From Actinomycetes bacterium (lineage in GTDB: Bacteria; Actinomycetota; JAHEXW01), in assembly GCA_023251915.1 (NCBI GenBank), contig JAHEXW010000005.1, positions 1 to 64,000 of the forward strand: DNA of 64,000 bases. The letters are read 5' to 3'. The notes beneath the pieces were generated by a model. It ran no database searches. It saw only the letters and a list, made by a program, of their open reading frames with translations, and was not told where the DNA came from. Numbering within the stretch: the first letter of the stretch is position 1; every line of letters begins with the position of its first letter. This document shows, piece after piece, positions 38,101 through 43,955 of this stretch. A program made the position numbers and the translations under genes.

Positions 38101-40021
38101 AGTGCCTAGCCCGACCGCCGTCGGTCCGAGCATGATTCAGATCGGCACGGAAGGCGGACTCCTGCCCGCGCCGGTCGTTCTGCCGAACACGCCGGTCGGT
38201 TACGAATTCAACAGGCGGAACATCGTCGTCCTGAACGTGACCAACAAGACTCTGTTCCTGGGCCCGGCTGAACGTGCCGACGTCATAGTCGACTTCTCGA
38301 ACGTGCCCGACGGGTCGAAGCTGATACTGTACAACGACTCCCCGGCTCCCGTGCCGGCGAGCGACCCGAGATACGACTATTACACAGGTAATCCTGATCT
38401 GACCTCGACCGGAGGCGCGCCTTCGACCCTCCCGGGTTATGGTCCGAATACCAGGACATTAATGCAGATCCAGGTGACATCGGCTCTGGGAACCGGTCCG
38501 GCGTTCAGTCTGCCGGCCTTGCAAGCGGCCTTGCCGTTGGCTTTTGCGGCGTCGCAACCGCCGGTAGTAGTGCCCGAGCCAACGTATCCGGCTCCTAATA
38601 ACGGCGCCAGCAGCACGTACTCGAAGATCCAAGATACCCAACTGACCTTCAGCCCGGTCGGCGCCTTGTCGCTCGGCACTGGAGCTGTCGGCAGCGTCGT
38701 GTTGTCCGCGGCGGGATCAGGTTATGCGACTGCGCCTCTTGTGACCTTCACGGGCACAGGCACGGGTGCCGGAGCTTTGGCCACGCTGTCTGTCACCAAC
38801 ATAGCGGTGACCAACGGCGGGTCTGGCTACACAACGGCTCCGACGGTCAATTTGACCGGCGGCGGGGGCGCCGGAGCGACCGCGACCGCCACTGTATCCG
38901 GCGGAGTTGTCACTGGTGTGACGATCACTAATAACGGCCTACGCTACACCTCCATGCCGACCGTGTCGTTTACCGGCGGCGGGGGCACACTCGCGGCCGC
39001 TACGGCAACCGGCGGAGTTAGTGAGGTTCTCGTGACAAGCGGCGGCACCGGGTTTACGACCGCGCCCAGCGTCGTCTTTACCGGAGCGAATACTACGCCT
39101 GCTGCGGCAACCTCGAATTTCGACATCACCATGAACATGCGTCCCAAGGCTATACAAGAGCTCTTTGAGCTCAACTATGGACGGATGAACGCGACGTTGG
39201 GTGTTGAGTTACCATTCACCAACTTCAACATCCAGACAACCATCCCGCTGGGTTATATCGACCCGCTGACTGAGGAAATCAACATGTCAGCGTCGCCCGG
39301 ACCGGTCGTTCTGGGTGACGGAACCCAGATATGGAAGATCACCCATAACGGGGTGGACACGCATGCGATTCACTTCCATCTGTATAATGTCCAGTTGATC
39401 AACCGGGTCGGTTGGGACGGCGCTATCGTGCCGCCTGACGCTAACGAGTTGGGCTGGAAAGAGACGGTGCGCATGCATCCGCTGCAAGACGCTATAGTGG
39501 CCTTGCGGCCGGTCACACCGACACTGCCCTGGACCATACCCAACAGCGTCCGCTTGATGGATCCGACCAAAGCGGCCGGCGAGGCTATGACGGTGACCAA
39601 CCCGGTAGACGGCAATCCGCTGGCCGTCACCAACGACCTTACCGATTTCGGTTGGGAATATGTCTGGCACTGTCACCTGTTGGGTCATGAGGAGAATGAC
39701 ATGATGCGGCCGGTCGCATACCGGACGGAGCCGCAGCCGAACACATTGACGGCGGCTGCCGCTCTGCCAGGTGTGACGCTAAACTGGCTCAATCCGGCCG
39801 CCGGCTTGCCGCCGATACCAGCTGTCACACTGTATACGGTACAGAGAGCGACGGACGCGGCGTTCACTGTCGGGCTGACGACATTCACCACGCCGGCGCC
39901 GGCGATCACGTACACCGACGCGACAGCGGCCGCTCTGACCACCTATTACTACCGCGTCAAAGCGAGCGGCGGCGGCAGCGACTCATCGTGGTCAAATACC
40001 ACGATGATTACAACGCCTTAG
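35135..40021 (+). CDS. very large multicopper oxidase fused to FG-GAP-like repeats
   Basis: A 1628-residue exported protein. A signal peptide (residues 1-32, GLAA) is followed by about six 52-residue repeats (residues 146-470, pattern SGDFNGDGLQDIAFIYDYG) resembling FG-GAP/VCBS integrin-like blades. The copper oxidase part has HLHGG (H661, H663), YHDHS (H729, H731), HAIHFH (H1410, H1413, H1415) and HCH-x3-H-x4-M (H1512 to M1523), so all four copper-binding segments are intact. A Gly/Thr-rich repeat segment (about 1185-1325, GSGYTTAPTV type) interrupts the oxidase between the second and third motifs. A fibronectin-III-like end (1537-1628) closes it. Substrate is unknown: metal, phenol or bilirubin type oxidation are all possible. 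Confidence 0.9.
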   Translation: MRRSTIPVLITLAFYALAIMLVSTGRGLAAQNNRGMQAAPDSGMAAKQNGMGGTGTGVAYSSNKTAGAGAADLMMKRTTPAERQAAADRATAMRLLFPPKLNASGVIAQIPSVGTTDYFGNVPNYANSPLPTVLTTAATTMGVASMWSLGPANFDATRAKATSGDFNGDGLQDIAFIYDYGNATSRIWILESNGATFTPIMAWSSGPGNFDATRAQITSGDFDNNGRTDLAVLYNYGGSTSRLWVFKFVGTATTMTPTLGWYSGVGNFDASRVTMTSGTFDIDNLADVAMLYDYGSSTCRLWTFNSNGTIFTPHMAWYSGLGNFNAAMVKITSGDYDGGGTSDVAMLYNYGAATSRLWTFLSSGFTFTPHMAWSSGPGNFDATRAKITSGDYNADNISDVAALYDYGSATSRIWTFLSSGTAFTPHIAWFSGAGMFNASQATLINGNISLFGSAIIPILYDYGNATSNVWNFGANNSITTVTAGTGIRKFVDKLPGLTQAGANNVLQTNGVGQYLPVAVPDQGTALGGDYYEIAVVQYMEKLHSDLPATRLRGYVQLVTPVNTSLPGHLHTPLFYPDGVTPIMYTPVPAGPSVQAVALDPPSYLGPTVVANRNVPVRVKFYNLLPTGAGGDLFIPVDESVMGAGMAPGGTETYKQNRAVIHLHGGATPWISDGTPNQWITPAGETTTYPQGVSVYNVPDMPDPGPGNDRDGVETMFYTNDQSARLMFYHDHSYGTTRLNVYAGEAAGYILRDAEEAALVGGGTIGATPIAAGTVPADEIPLIIQDKSFVPDNTTPFTNTVGTFASQLAAQDPTWNVTGWGAKGSLWFPHVYMPNQNPADLTGGANAMGRWDYGPWFFPPLTTAAGLINGPVPNPLFGTTPLEASVNPGTPNPSLTPESFMDTPLVNGTAYPYVQVGRKAYRFRILNASNDRMLNLQLYYAKSNTPDSVDGAGNPTLQTNSGEVPMVPAVPHPGNPSWPATWPTDGRDGGVPSPTAVGPSMIQIGTEGGLLPAPVVLPNTPVGYEFNRRNIVVLNVTNKTLFLGPAERADVIVDFSNVPDGSKLILYNDSPAPVPASDPRYDYYTGNPDLTSTGGAPSTLPGYGPNTRTLMQIQVTSALGTGPAFSLPALQAALPLAFAASQPPVVVPEPTYPAPNNGASSTYSKIQDTQLTFSPVGALSLGTGAVGSVVLSAAGSGYATAPLVTFTGTGTGAGALATLSVTNIAVTNGGSGYTTAPTVNLTGGGGAGATATATVSGGVVTGVTITNNGLRYTSMPTVSFTGGGGTLAAATATGGVSEVLVTSGGTGFTTAPSVVFTGANTTPAAATSNFDITMNMRPKAIQELFELNYGRMNATLGVELPFTNFNIQTTIPLGYIDPLTEEINMSASPGPVVLGDGTQIWKITHNGVDTHAIHFHLYNVQLINRVGWDGAIVPPDANELGWKETVRMHPLQDAIVALRPVTPTLPWTIPNSVRLMDPTKAAGEAMTVTNPVDGNPLAVTNDLTDFGWEYVWHCHLLGHEENDMMRPVAYRTEPQPNTLTAAAALPGVTLNWLNPAAGLPPIPAVTLYTVQRATDAAFTVGLTTFTTPAPAITYTDATAAALTTYYYRVKASGGGSDSSWSNTTMITTP

Positions 40022-40042
40022 GTAGCTGCGTAAGATGCAATC

Positions 40043-40079
40043 AACCCCGGGAGGCTCCTGGCCTCCCGGGGTTTTCTTT
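40043..40079 (+). terminator. intrinsic terminator after the multicopper oxidase
   Basis: AACCCCGGGAGGC and GCCTCCCGGGGTT form a 13-bp stem with a five-base loop, followed by TTTTCTTT. It lies 22 bases after the stop codon. Confidence 0.9.
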
Positions 40080-40102
40080 ACTCAGAAGAGAAAGAGCGCG
40101 CC

Positions 40103-40288
40103 ATGCGAAGACTTGCTATTCCAATAATCATCACAGTCTGTTTCTACATCATTGCAGCATTATTGCTGACGACAGGCTATGGTCCTTTCAAACAAGAGAA
40201 CGATGAAATAAAGGCGCGGGCGAACTCGGCCGTTAACGCTCTGCAGCAAATGAGTTCGGAGCCGGTGGGCGATAAAGACTCCCGTTAG
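40103..40288 (+). CDS. 61-residue single-helix protein related to the oxidase leader
   Basis: Encodes MRRLAIPIIITVCFYIIAALLL followed by a short charged tail. The first 27 residues align with those of the multicopper oxidase (MRRSTIPVLITLAFYALAIML), same length and same TG-G ending. It probably inserts as one membrane helix; no signal cleavage site is clear. It starts 24 bases after the oxidase terminator. Function unknown. Coding is supported by the homologous N-terminus and a purine-rich upstream site (AAGAGAAAGAG). Confidence 0.6.
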   Translation: MRRLAIPIIITVCFYIIAALLLTTGYGPFKQENDEIKARANSAVNALQQMSSEPVGDKDSR

Positions 40289-40359
40289 GCAACGCTCCGG
40301 TAACTGAGAAACGCCCGTCCCTCTCCTAATTCCCCCACAAATATTCTTTACACAGTCGC

Positions 40360-40390
40360 TTGACTCTAACGTTACGTAAGGGTTTAGAAT
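40360..40390 (+). promoter_or_regulatory. MerR-type promoter with 19-bp spacer
   Basis: TTGACT (40360-40365) and TAGAAT (40385-40390) are separated by 19 bp, the elongated spacing typical of MerR-activated promoters. The spacer holds a dyad, CTCTAACGTTACGTAAGGG. It drives the MerR/TipA gene starting at 40412, so autoregulation is likely. Confidence 0.7.
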
Positions 40391-40411
40391 CTTTATCAGG
40401 AGGTTCTAAAC

Positions 40412-41161
40412 ATGAGATTGACGGTCAAGCAAGTCAAGGAAGCTAGCGGCCAAAGCGTCAGAACGCTGCACCACTACGACGCGATCGGCCTGTTGCGGCC
40501 CGACGAAATTAGTGCGGCCGGATATCGTCTGTATTCAGCTGACGATCTGGAACGGCTCCAGCAGATAATGTTCTTCAAGGAGCTTGGTTTTAGCCTGGCC
40601 GACATCAAGGACATCCTGGACAGCCCGGGCTTCGACCGGCGGGGCGCCTTTCTAGAACACCTGGAGCTTCTGCGGCAAAAACAACACCGGCTGAACGGCC
40701 TGATTAAGTTAGTGGAACACAATTTAGAAGCATTGGACAAAGGAGAGAAAATGACTGAGGACAAGATGTTCGACGCGTTTGACGAAGCGACGATGGAGGA
40801 ATACAAACAGGAAGCCAAGGAACGGTGGGGAAACACAGACGCTTACAAGGAAAGCATGCGAAAGACGGCGACCTATAGTAAAGAAGATTGGACGCGCATC
40901 GCCGCGGCCGAGACAGACCGGCGGGAACGCATCGCCGCCTTGATGGACAAGGATCCGGGCGACCCGGCCGTGCAAGCGATTATGGAAGAATTCTTCAAAT
41001 CCATCTGCGAGCACTACTATTCCTGCACGCCGGAGATATTCAAGAACCTGGGCGAGATGTACGTCGCGGATCCGCGCTTCGCGAAGAATTACGAAACCAT
41101 CAAGCCTGGAATGGCGGACTTCATGCGCCAAGCGATGGCGATCTACGCCGACAAGAAGTAA
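40412..41161 (+). CDS. MerR family regulator with TipAS-like antibiotic-binding domain
   Basis: A 249-residue protein. Residues 1-70 are a MerR winged helix (VKQVKEASGQSVRTLHHYDAIGLL), followed by a dimerisation coiled coil (about 80-115). A helical TipAS-like C-terminal domain follows (MEEYKQEAKERWGNTDAYKES and EHYYSCTPEIFKNLGEMY). TipA-type regulators sense drugs such as thiopeptides and activate their own gene. Whether it also controls the oxidase is not shown. Confidence 0.92.
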   Translation: MRLTVKQVKEASGQSVRTLHHYDAIGLLRPDEISAAGYRLYSADDLERLQQIMFFKELGFSLADIKDILDSPGFDRRGAFLEHLELLRQKQHRLNGLIKLVEHNLEALDKGEKMTEDKMFDAFDEATMEEYKQEAKERWGNTDAYKESMRKTATYSKEDWTRIAAAETDRRERIAALMDKDPGDPAVQAIMEEFFKSICEHYYSCTPEIFKNLGEMYVADPRFAKNYETIKPGMADFMRQAMAIYADKK

Positions 41162-41197
41162 TGCCAAACATCTGATTTTGCGACCTGCTCAATGAAA

Positions 41198-41236
41198 GGG
41201 TCAGGCCCGGCGCGGGTATGCGACAGGGCCTGACCC
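41198..41236. repeat. perfect inverted repeat after the MerR gene
   Basis: GGGTCAGGCCC (41198-41208) and GGGCCTGACCC (41226-41236) form an 11-bp stem with a 17-base loop. It is not followed by a T-run on the plus strand, so it may be a terminator without a poly-U tail or a repeat end. Confidence 0.6.
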
Positions 41237-41319
41237 TATTAACGTAAGCGGCGACGAGCAAATATCCTCTGGGCTCGAATGTCGCGGCTTAAGCCGCAAG
41301 GTCGAGCTCTCCGGCAAAC

Positions 41320-41359
41320 AAAAAACCTAGATAAGCCATATGGTTTATCTAGGTTTTTT
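41320..41359. terminator. bidirectional hairpin bounding the tRNA-Gln element
   Basis: AAAAAACCTAGATAA and TTATCTAGGTTTTTT form a 15-bp stem around CCATATGG, with poly-A/T on both sides. It works as an intrinsic terminator in either direction and lies directly next to the duplicated tRNA-Gln 3' end. Confidence 0.85.
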
Positions 41360-41384
41360 GGCTGGGGCGGGAGGGCGTCGAACC
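41359..41384 (-). repeat. duplicated 3' end of tRNA-Gln (T-arm to CCA)
   Basis: Copy of the last 25 bases of tRNA-Gln, including CCA, with one extra base in the T-loop region (GGCGTCGAACC versus GGCTCGAACC on the plus strand). It marks the right end of the structured element and would be an attR-like footprint. Confidence 0.85.
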
Positions 41385-41519
41385 GTCGGGCAGCCACCCA
41401 ACAGTCTGCCCTCCTCAGAGGTGCAACCAAAGGTTTCCCCTCTGATATCTCCCCTTCCTTGGTCCCGTCTCAAGGTGAAGCCTCTCCCCCTTGAGAATCC
41501 CCCTCAGGTTCGACCCCTC
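41385..41519 (-). other. structured tRNA-associated element, Gln copy
   Basis: Read on the minus strand the sequence forms three hairpins. H1: TCTCAAGG stem with loop core GGAGAGGCTTC (41468-41496). H2: CAGAGG stem containing AACC-TTT-GGTT (41416-41444). H3: GGGCAG stem with loop ACTGTTGGGTGG (41388-41411). The linker AAGGAAGGGG lies between H1 and H2. The left end (41506-41519) is an inverted copy of the tRNA-Gln T-arm. The loops and linker match the Glu copy while stems differ in compensated pairs. No protein is encoded. Confidence 0.8.
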
Positions 41520-41531
41520 GGGAACAAAGTA

Positions 41532-41580
41532 AAACGCCTGGACAGTCCATTGTTAGGTGTTATGAACTCTCTAGGCGTTT
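41532..41580 (-). terminator. hairpin after tRNA-Gln
   Basis: AAACGCCT and AGGCGTTT (41532-41539, 41573-41580) pair across a 33-base loop immediately after the tRNA CCA. It is followed by TACTTTG on the minus strand. This differs from the hairpin that follows the duplicated tRNA end. Confidence 0.55.
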
Positions 41581-41655
41581 GGCTGGGGCGGGAGGGCTCG
41601 AACCTCCAATCTCCAGATCCAGAATCTGGCGCCTTACCGATTTGGCCACGCCCCA
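41580..41655 (-). tRNA. tRNA-Gln (anticodon CTG), CCA encoded
   Basis: Minus-strand tRNA with acceptor stem TGGGGCG/CGCCCCA, discriminator G and encoded CCA. The anticodon stem CCAGA/TCTGG encloses TTCTGGA, giving anticodon CTG (reads CAG). The T-arm is GGAGG-TTCGAGC-CCTCC. It lies 16 bases from the gltX stop. Confidence 0.95.
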
Positions 41656-41671
41656 ATAATTAAGACAAAAA

Positions 41672-43138
41672 CTATTTTAGCAGGTCTATCGCTCTCGTGA
41701 CGCGAGCCACGACGCGGTCGCGGCCCAAGACCTCGACCATGTGGAACAAGCTGGGTCCCTGCATCCGCCCGCTGACGCTGACCCGCAGCGGATGAAACGC
41801 TTGCGCCGCCTTAATCCCTCGTTCCTCGGCCTGGCCGCGCAGCAGTCCTTCGATGGACCCGGCGTCAAAAGGCTCAACGGCCGCGAGTTTATCTTTTAAG
41901 ACGGCCAAGTACTCTGGCACGTGTTCTTGGGTCATGATCTTCTGCCAGGCCGCCTCGTCGTAGGCATAATCATCGGTGAAGAAGAACCGGGTCGCGTCCA
42001 CGATGTCCGGCAGAAGCTTCAGGCGTTCCTGCTCCAGAGCCACCACGGCTTCGGCATAAGCCATCTCGGCAGCCGACATGTCGTCAGCAATCAGACTCGC
42101 TTCAATCAGATAAGGCTTCACCAGTTCGAACAGCTCCGCCGGCGGGGTTTTGCGAATATACTCGCCGTTCATCCAGAGCAACTTCTCCGTGTCGAAGATG
42201 TTGGGGCTGCGCCCGACCCGTTCTAACGAAAATTCCGCAATCAACTCTTCATGGCTAAATATCTCCTGGGTCGAGCCGGGGCTCCAACCAAGCAAAGCGA
42301 TATAATTGGCCACCGCATCCGGCAGATAACCCTGTTCCTTGTATTCCATGACCGAGGTGGCGCCATGCCGTTTGCTTAGGCGCGCCCCATCGGGTCCCAG
42401 CGTCATCGACATATGAGCAAATTTAGGCAGGGGCGCGAAGCCAAGCGCCTCGTACAGCAATATCTGTCGCGGAGTATTGGAAATATGGTCATCACCGCGG
42501 ATGATATGGGTGATCTCCATGAGATAGTCGTCGACGACGGCAGCGAAGTTATAGGTTGGCATCCCGTCTGTCTTCATGATGACAAAGTCGTCCAGCAGGC
42601 CCGCCTGAAACTTGACCTCTCCTTTTACGATATCGTCAATCACAATCTCGCCCGTCTCCGGCATAGCAAACCGCACAACGCAAGATTCTGAACCGGCTCG
42701 TTGTTCCGCTGCCTTCGCCGGTAGCTCGCGACATGATTTATCGTATTTAGGCGGTTGCCCGGCTTTCTGCGCCGCCTCGCGTTTGGCAGACAGCTCGGCC
42801 GGCGTGCAAAAACAGCGGTAAGCTTTCCCGCTTGTTAGCAGTTGGGCGACATACTTGGAGTAGATATCCAGACGTTCGGTTTGAAAATACGGACCGTGGG
42901 CCCCGCCGATCTCGGGACCTTCGTCCCAATCAAGTTTTAGCCAGCGCATCCCGTCGATGATGTGACGCACGGCCTCGCTGGTGGAACGCTCGCGGTCTGT
43001 ATCCTCAACCCGCAAGACCAATGAACCGCCTGCGTGGCGGGCAAATAGGTAATTAAAAAGAGCCGTCCTGGCCCCGCCTATATGCAGGTGGCCGGTCGGG
43101 CTCGGCGCGAAACGCACGCGCGGCGCGGTGTTAGTCAT
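41672..43138 (-). CDS. gltX: glutamyl-tRNA synthetase
   Basis: A 488-residue class I synthetase. The ATG at 43138 gives the usual N-terminus (APRVRFAPSPTGHLHIGGAR); the longer frame to 43273 runs into the divergent cupredoxin gene region. KMSKS appears as ARLSKRHGA. In many relatives gltX sits between ispF and cysE, but here it is 38 kb away beside tRNA-Gln and tRNA-Glu. It may be non-discriminating (charging tRNA-Gln too); the sequence alone does not settle this. Confidence 0.96.
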   Translation of the reverse strand: MTNTAPRVRFAPSPTGHLHIGGARTALFNYLFARHAGGSLVLRVEDTDRERSTSEAVRHIIDGMRWLKLDWDEGPEIGGAHGPYFQTERLDIYSKYVAQLLTSGKAYRCFCTPAELSAKREAAQKAGQPPKYDKSCRELPAKAAEQRAGSESCVVRFAMPETGEIVIDDIVKGEVKFQAGLLDDFVIMKTDGMPTYNFAAVVDDYLMEITHIIRGDDHISNTPRQILLYEALGFAPLPKFAHMSMTLGPDGARLSKRHGATSVMEYKEQGYLPDAVANYIALLGWSPGSTQEIFSHEELIAEFSLERVGRSPNIFDTEKLLWMNGEYIRKTPPAELFELVKPYLIEASLIADDMSAAEMAYAEAVVALEQERLKLLPDIVDATRFFFTDDYAYDEAAWQKIMTQEHVPEYLAVLKDKLAAVEPFDAGSIEGLLRGQAEERGIKAAQAFHPLRVSVSGRMQGPSLFHMVEVLGRDRVVARVTRAIDLLK

Positions 43139-43187
43139 TTGACACCCCTTTCCTTCACGGATTATAACACAGGTAGGAGGTTTTCTA

Positions 43188-43553
43188 ATGATGAGACACC
43201 GGTTCACACTATTGCTGGCCGGAACCGCGCTGATAGCCGCGGTGGCCGGCGGCGGCTGCGGGAATGGATCCAACCAAACGAAGACGACAAATTCAAAACC
43301 CGCGGTACGGCAAAACTACGCGGTGGCGATCAAGAATTTCGCTTTCCACCCAGCAAACCTGACGGTCGGAGCGAAGTCCAGGGTGACCTGGACAAACAAC
43401 GACCAAGGGCCGCACACGATAGTAACAACGGTTTTTAACAGCGGCATGTTGGGCCAAAGCGAGACCTATAGCTACACTTTCATTAAGCCAGGCACATACC
43501 GGTACCACTGCGCAATCCACCCCTACATGGAGGGCGTGATTGTTGTCAAGTGA
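43188..43553 (+). CDS. plastocyanin-like cupredoxin lipoprotein
   Basis: A 121-residue protein with lipobox VAGGGC (Cys24) and a cupredoxin domain. Type 1 copper ligands are visible: His in GPHTIV, then Cys-His-Met in YHCAIHPYMEG. It would be a membrane-tethered one-electron carrier on the outer face, perhaps linked to the multicopper oxidase or the multihaem cytochrome; that link is inference. AGGAGG lies seven bases before the ATG. Divergent from gltX. Confidence 0.93.
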   Translation: MMRHRFTLLLAGTALIAAVAGGGCGNGSNQTKTTNSKPAVRQNYAVAIKNFAFHPANLTVGAKSRVTWTNNDQGPHTIVTTVFNSGMLGQSETYSYTFIKPGTYRYHCAIHPYMEGVIVVK

Positions 43554-43585
43554 CGGAAAACCACGTAGAATAGACTTTTGTTCGT

Positions 43586-43662
43586 GGCGCATTCGTCTAG
43601 AGGCCTAGGACACCTGGTTCTCAGCCAGGAGATCAGGGGTTCGAATCCCCTATGCGCTACCA
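43586..43662 (+). tRNA. tRNA-Glu (anticodon CTC), CCA encoded
   Basis: Acceptor GGCGCAT/ATGCGCT, D-stem GTC/GAC, and anticodon stem CCTGG/CCAGG enclosing TTCTCAG (anticodon CTC, reads GAG). T-arm AGGGG-TTCGAAT-CCCCT, discriminator A and encoded CCA. Confidence 0.95.
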
Positions 43663-43717
43663 ATGACCCCGAGTGACATCAAATGTTTGGCCGATGTCAG
43701 TCGGGGTTATTTATTTA
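43646..43717 (+). repeat. 72-bp direct repeat, copy 1 (tRNA-Glu 3' end plus terminator)
   Basis: Identical over 72 bases to 43868-43939. It covers the tRNA-Glu sequence from the T-loop to CCA and the following hairpin terminator (ACCCCGA/TCGGGGT with TGACATC/GATGTCA, then TTATTTATTTA). Confidence 0.95.
43664..43717 (+). terminator. terminator after tRNA-Glu
   Basis: ACCCCGA-G-TGACATC pairs with GATGTCA-G-TCGGGGT (one internal mismatch), followed by TATTTATTTA. A second identical copy lies at 43886-43939. Confidence 0.85.
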
Positions 43718-43866
43718 GGGCACAGGGGATTCGAACCGAGGGGGGCTTTCCAGCGGGGGGAGAGGCTTCCCCCGCTGTCTTCGTTAAGGAAGGGGGAACT
43801 CAAGGGGGAAACCTTTGGTTGCCCCTGTGAAACGGCCGGACAGTTGGGTGGCCGGCCGTTGTTCGA
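43718..43866 (+). other. structured tRNA-associated element, Glu copy
   Basis: Three hairpins in the same order as the Gln copy. H1: CAGCGGGG stem, loop GGAGAGGCTTC (43751-43777). H2: AGGGG stem with AACC-TTT-GGTT (43803-43826). H3: AACGGCCGG stem, loop ACAGTTGGGTGG (43831-43860). The linker AAGGAAGGGG is at 43786-43795. The left end 43724-43737 is the exact reverse complement of tRNA-Glu T-arm 43638-43651, and the right end runs into TTCGA and the tRNA 3' copy. No open frame is conserved between the two copies. Confidence 0.8.
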
Positions 43867-43867
43867 T

Positions 43868-43939
43868 TCCCCTATGCGCTACCAATGACCCCGAGTGACA
43901 TCAAATGTTTGGCCGATGTCAGTCGGGGTTATTTATTTA
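43868..43939 (+). repeat. 72-bp direct repeat, copy 2
   Basis: Second copy of the tRNA-Glu T-arm/acceptor 3' half, CCA and terminator, bounding the structured element on its right. It is identical to 43646-43717. Confidence 0.95.
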
Positions 43940-43955
43940 AGGTCAACACAATGCC

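Noticed and set aside
38690-39110. Possible frameshift or assembly artefact inside the oxidase at the GGSGYTTAP repeats
   Set aside because: The frame stays open, repeats are in phase, and the downstream copper motifs are intact.
41385-41519. Element read as a T-box riboswitch because of GGGTGG and tRNA proximity
   Set aside because: No specifier loop, no AGGGTGGNACCGCG antiterminator, and the tRNA match is to the T-arm, not to the anticodon or CCA.
43831-43860. H3 loop contains GTTGGGT, matching the integron attC core GTTRRRY
   Set aside because: No paired RYYYAAC site or attC-type bipartite hairpin, and no integrase in the window.
43718-43866. Element read as a group I intron
   Set aside because: It lies outside the mature tRNA, and no P7-type or guanosine-site motif was seen; kept only as a general structured element.
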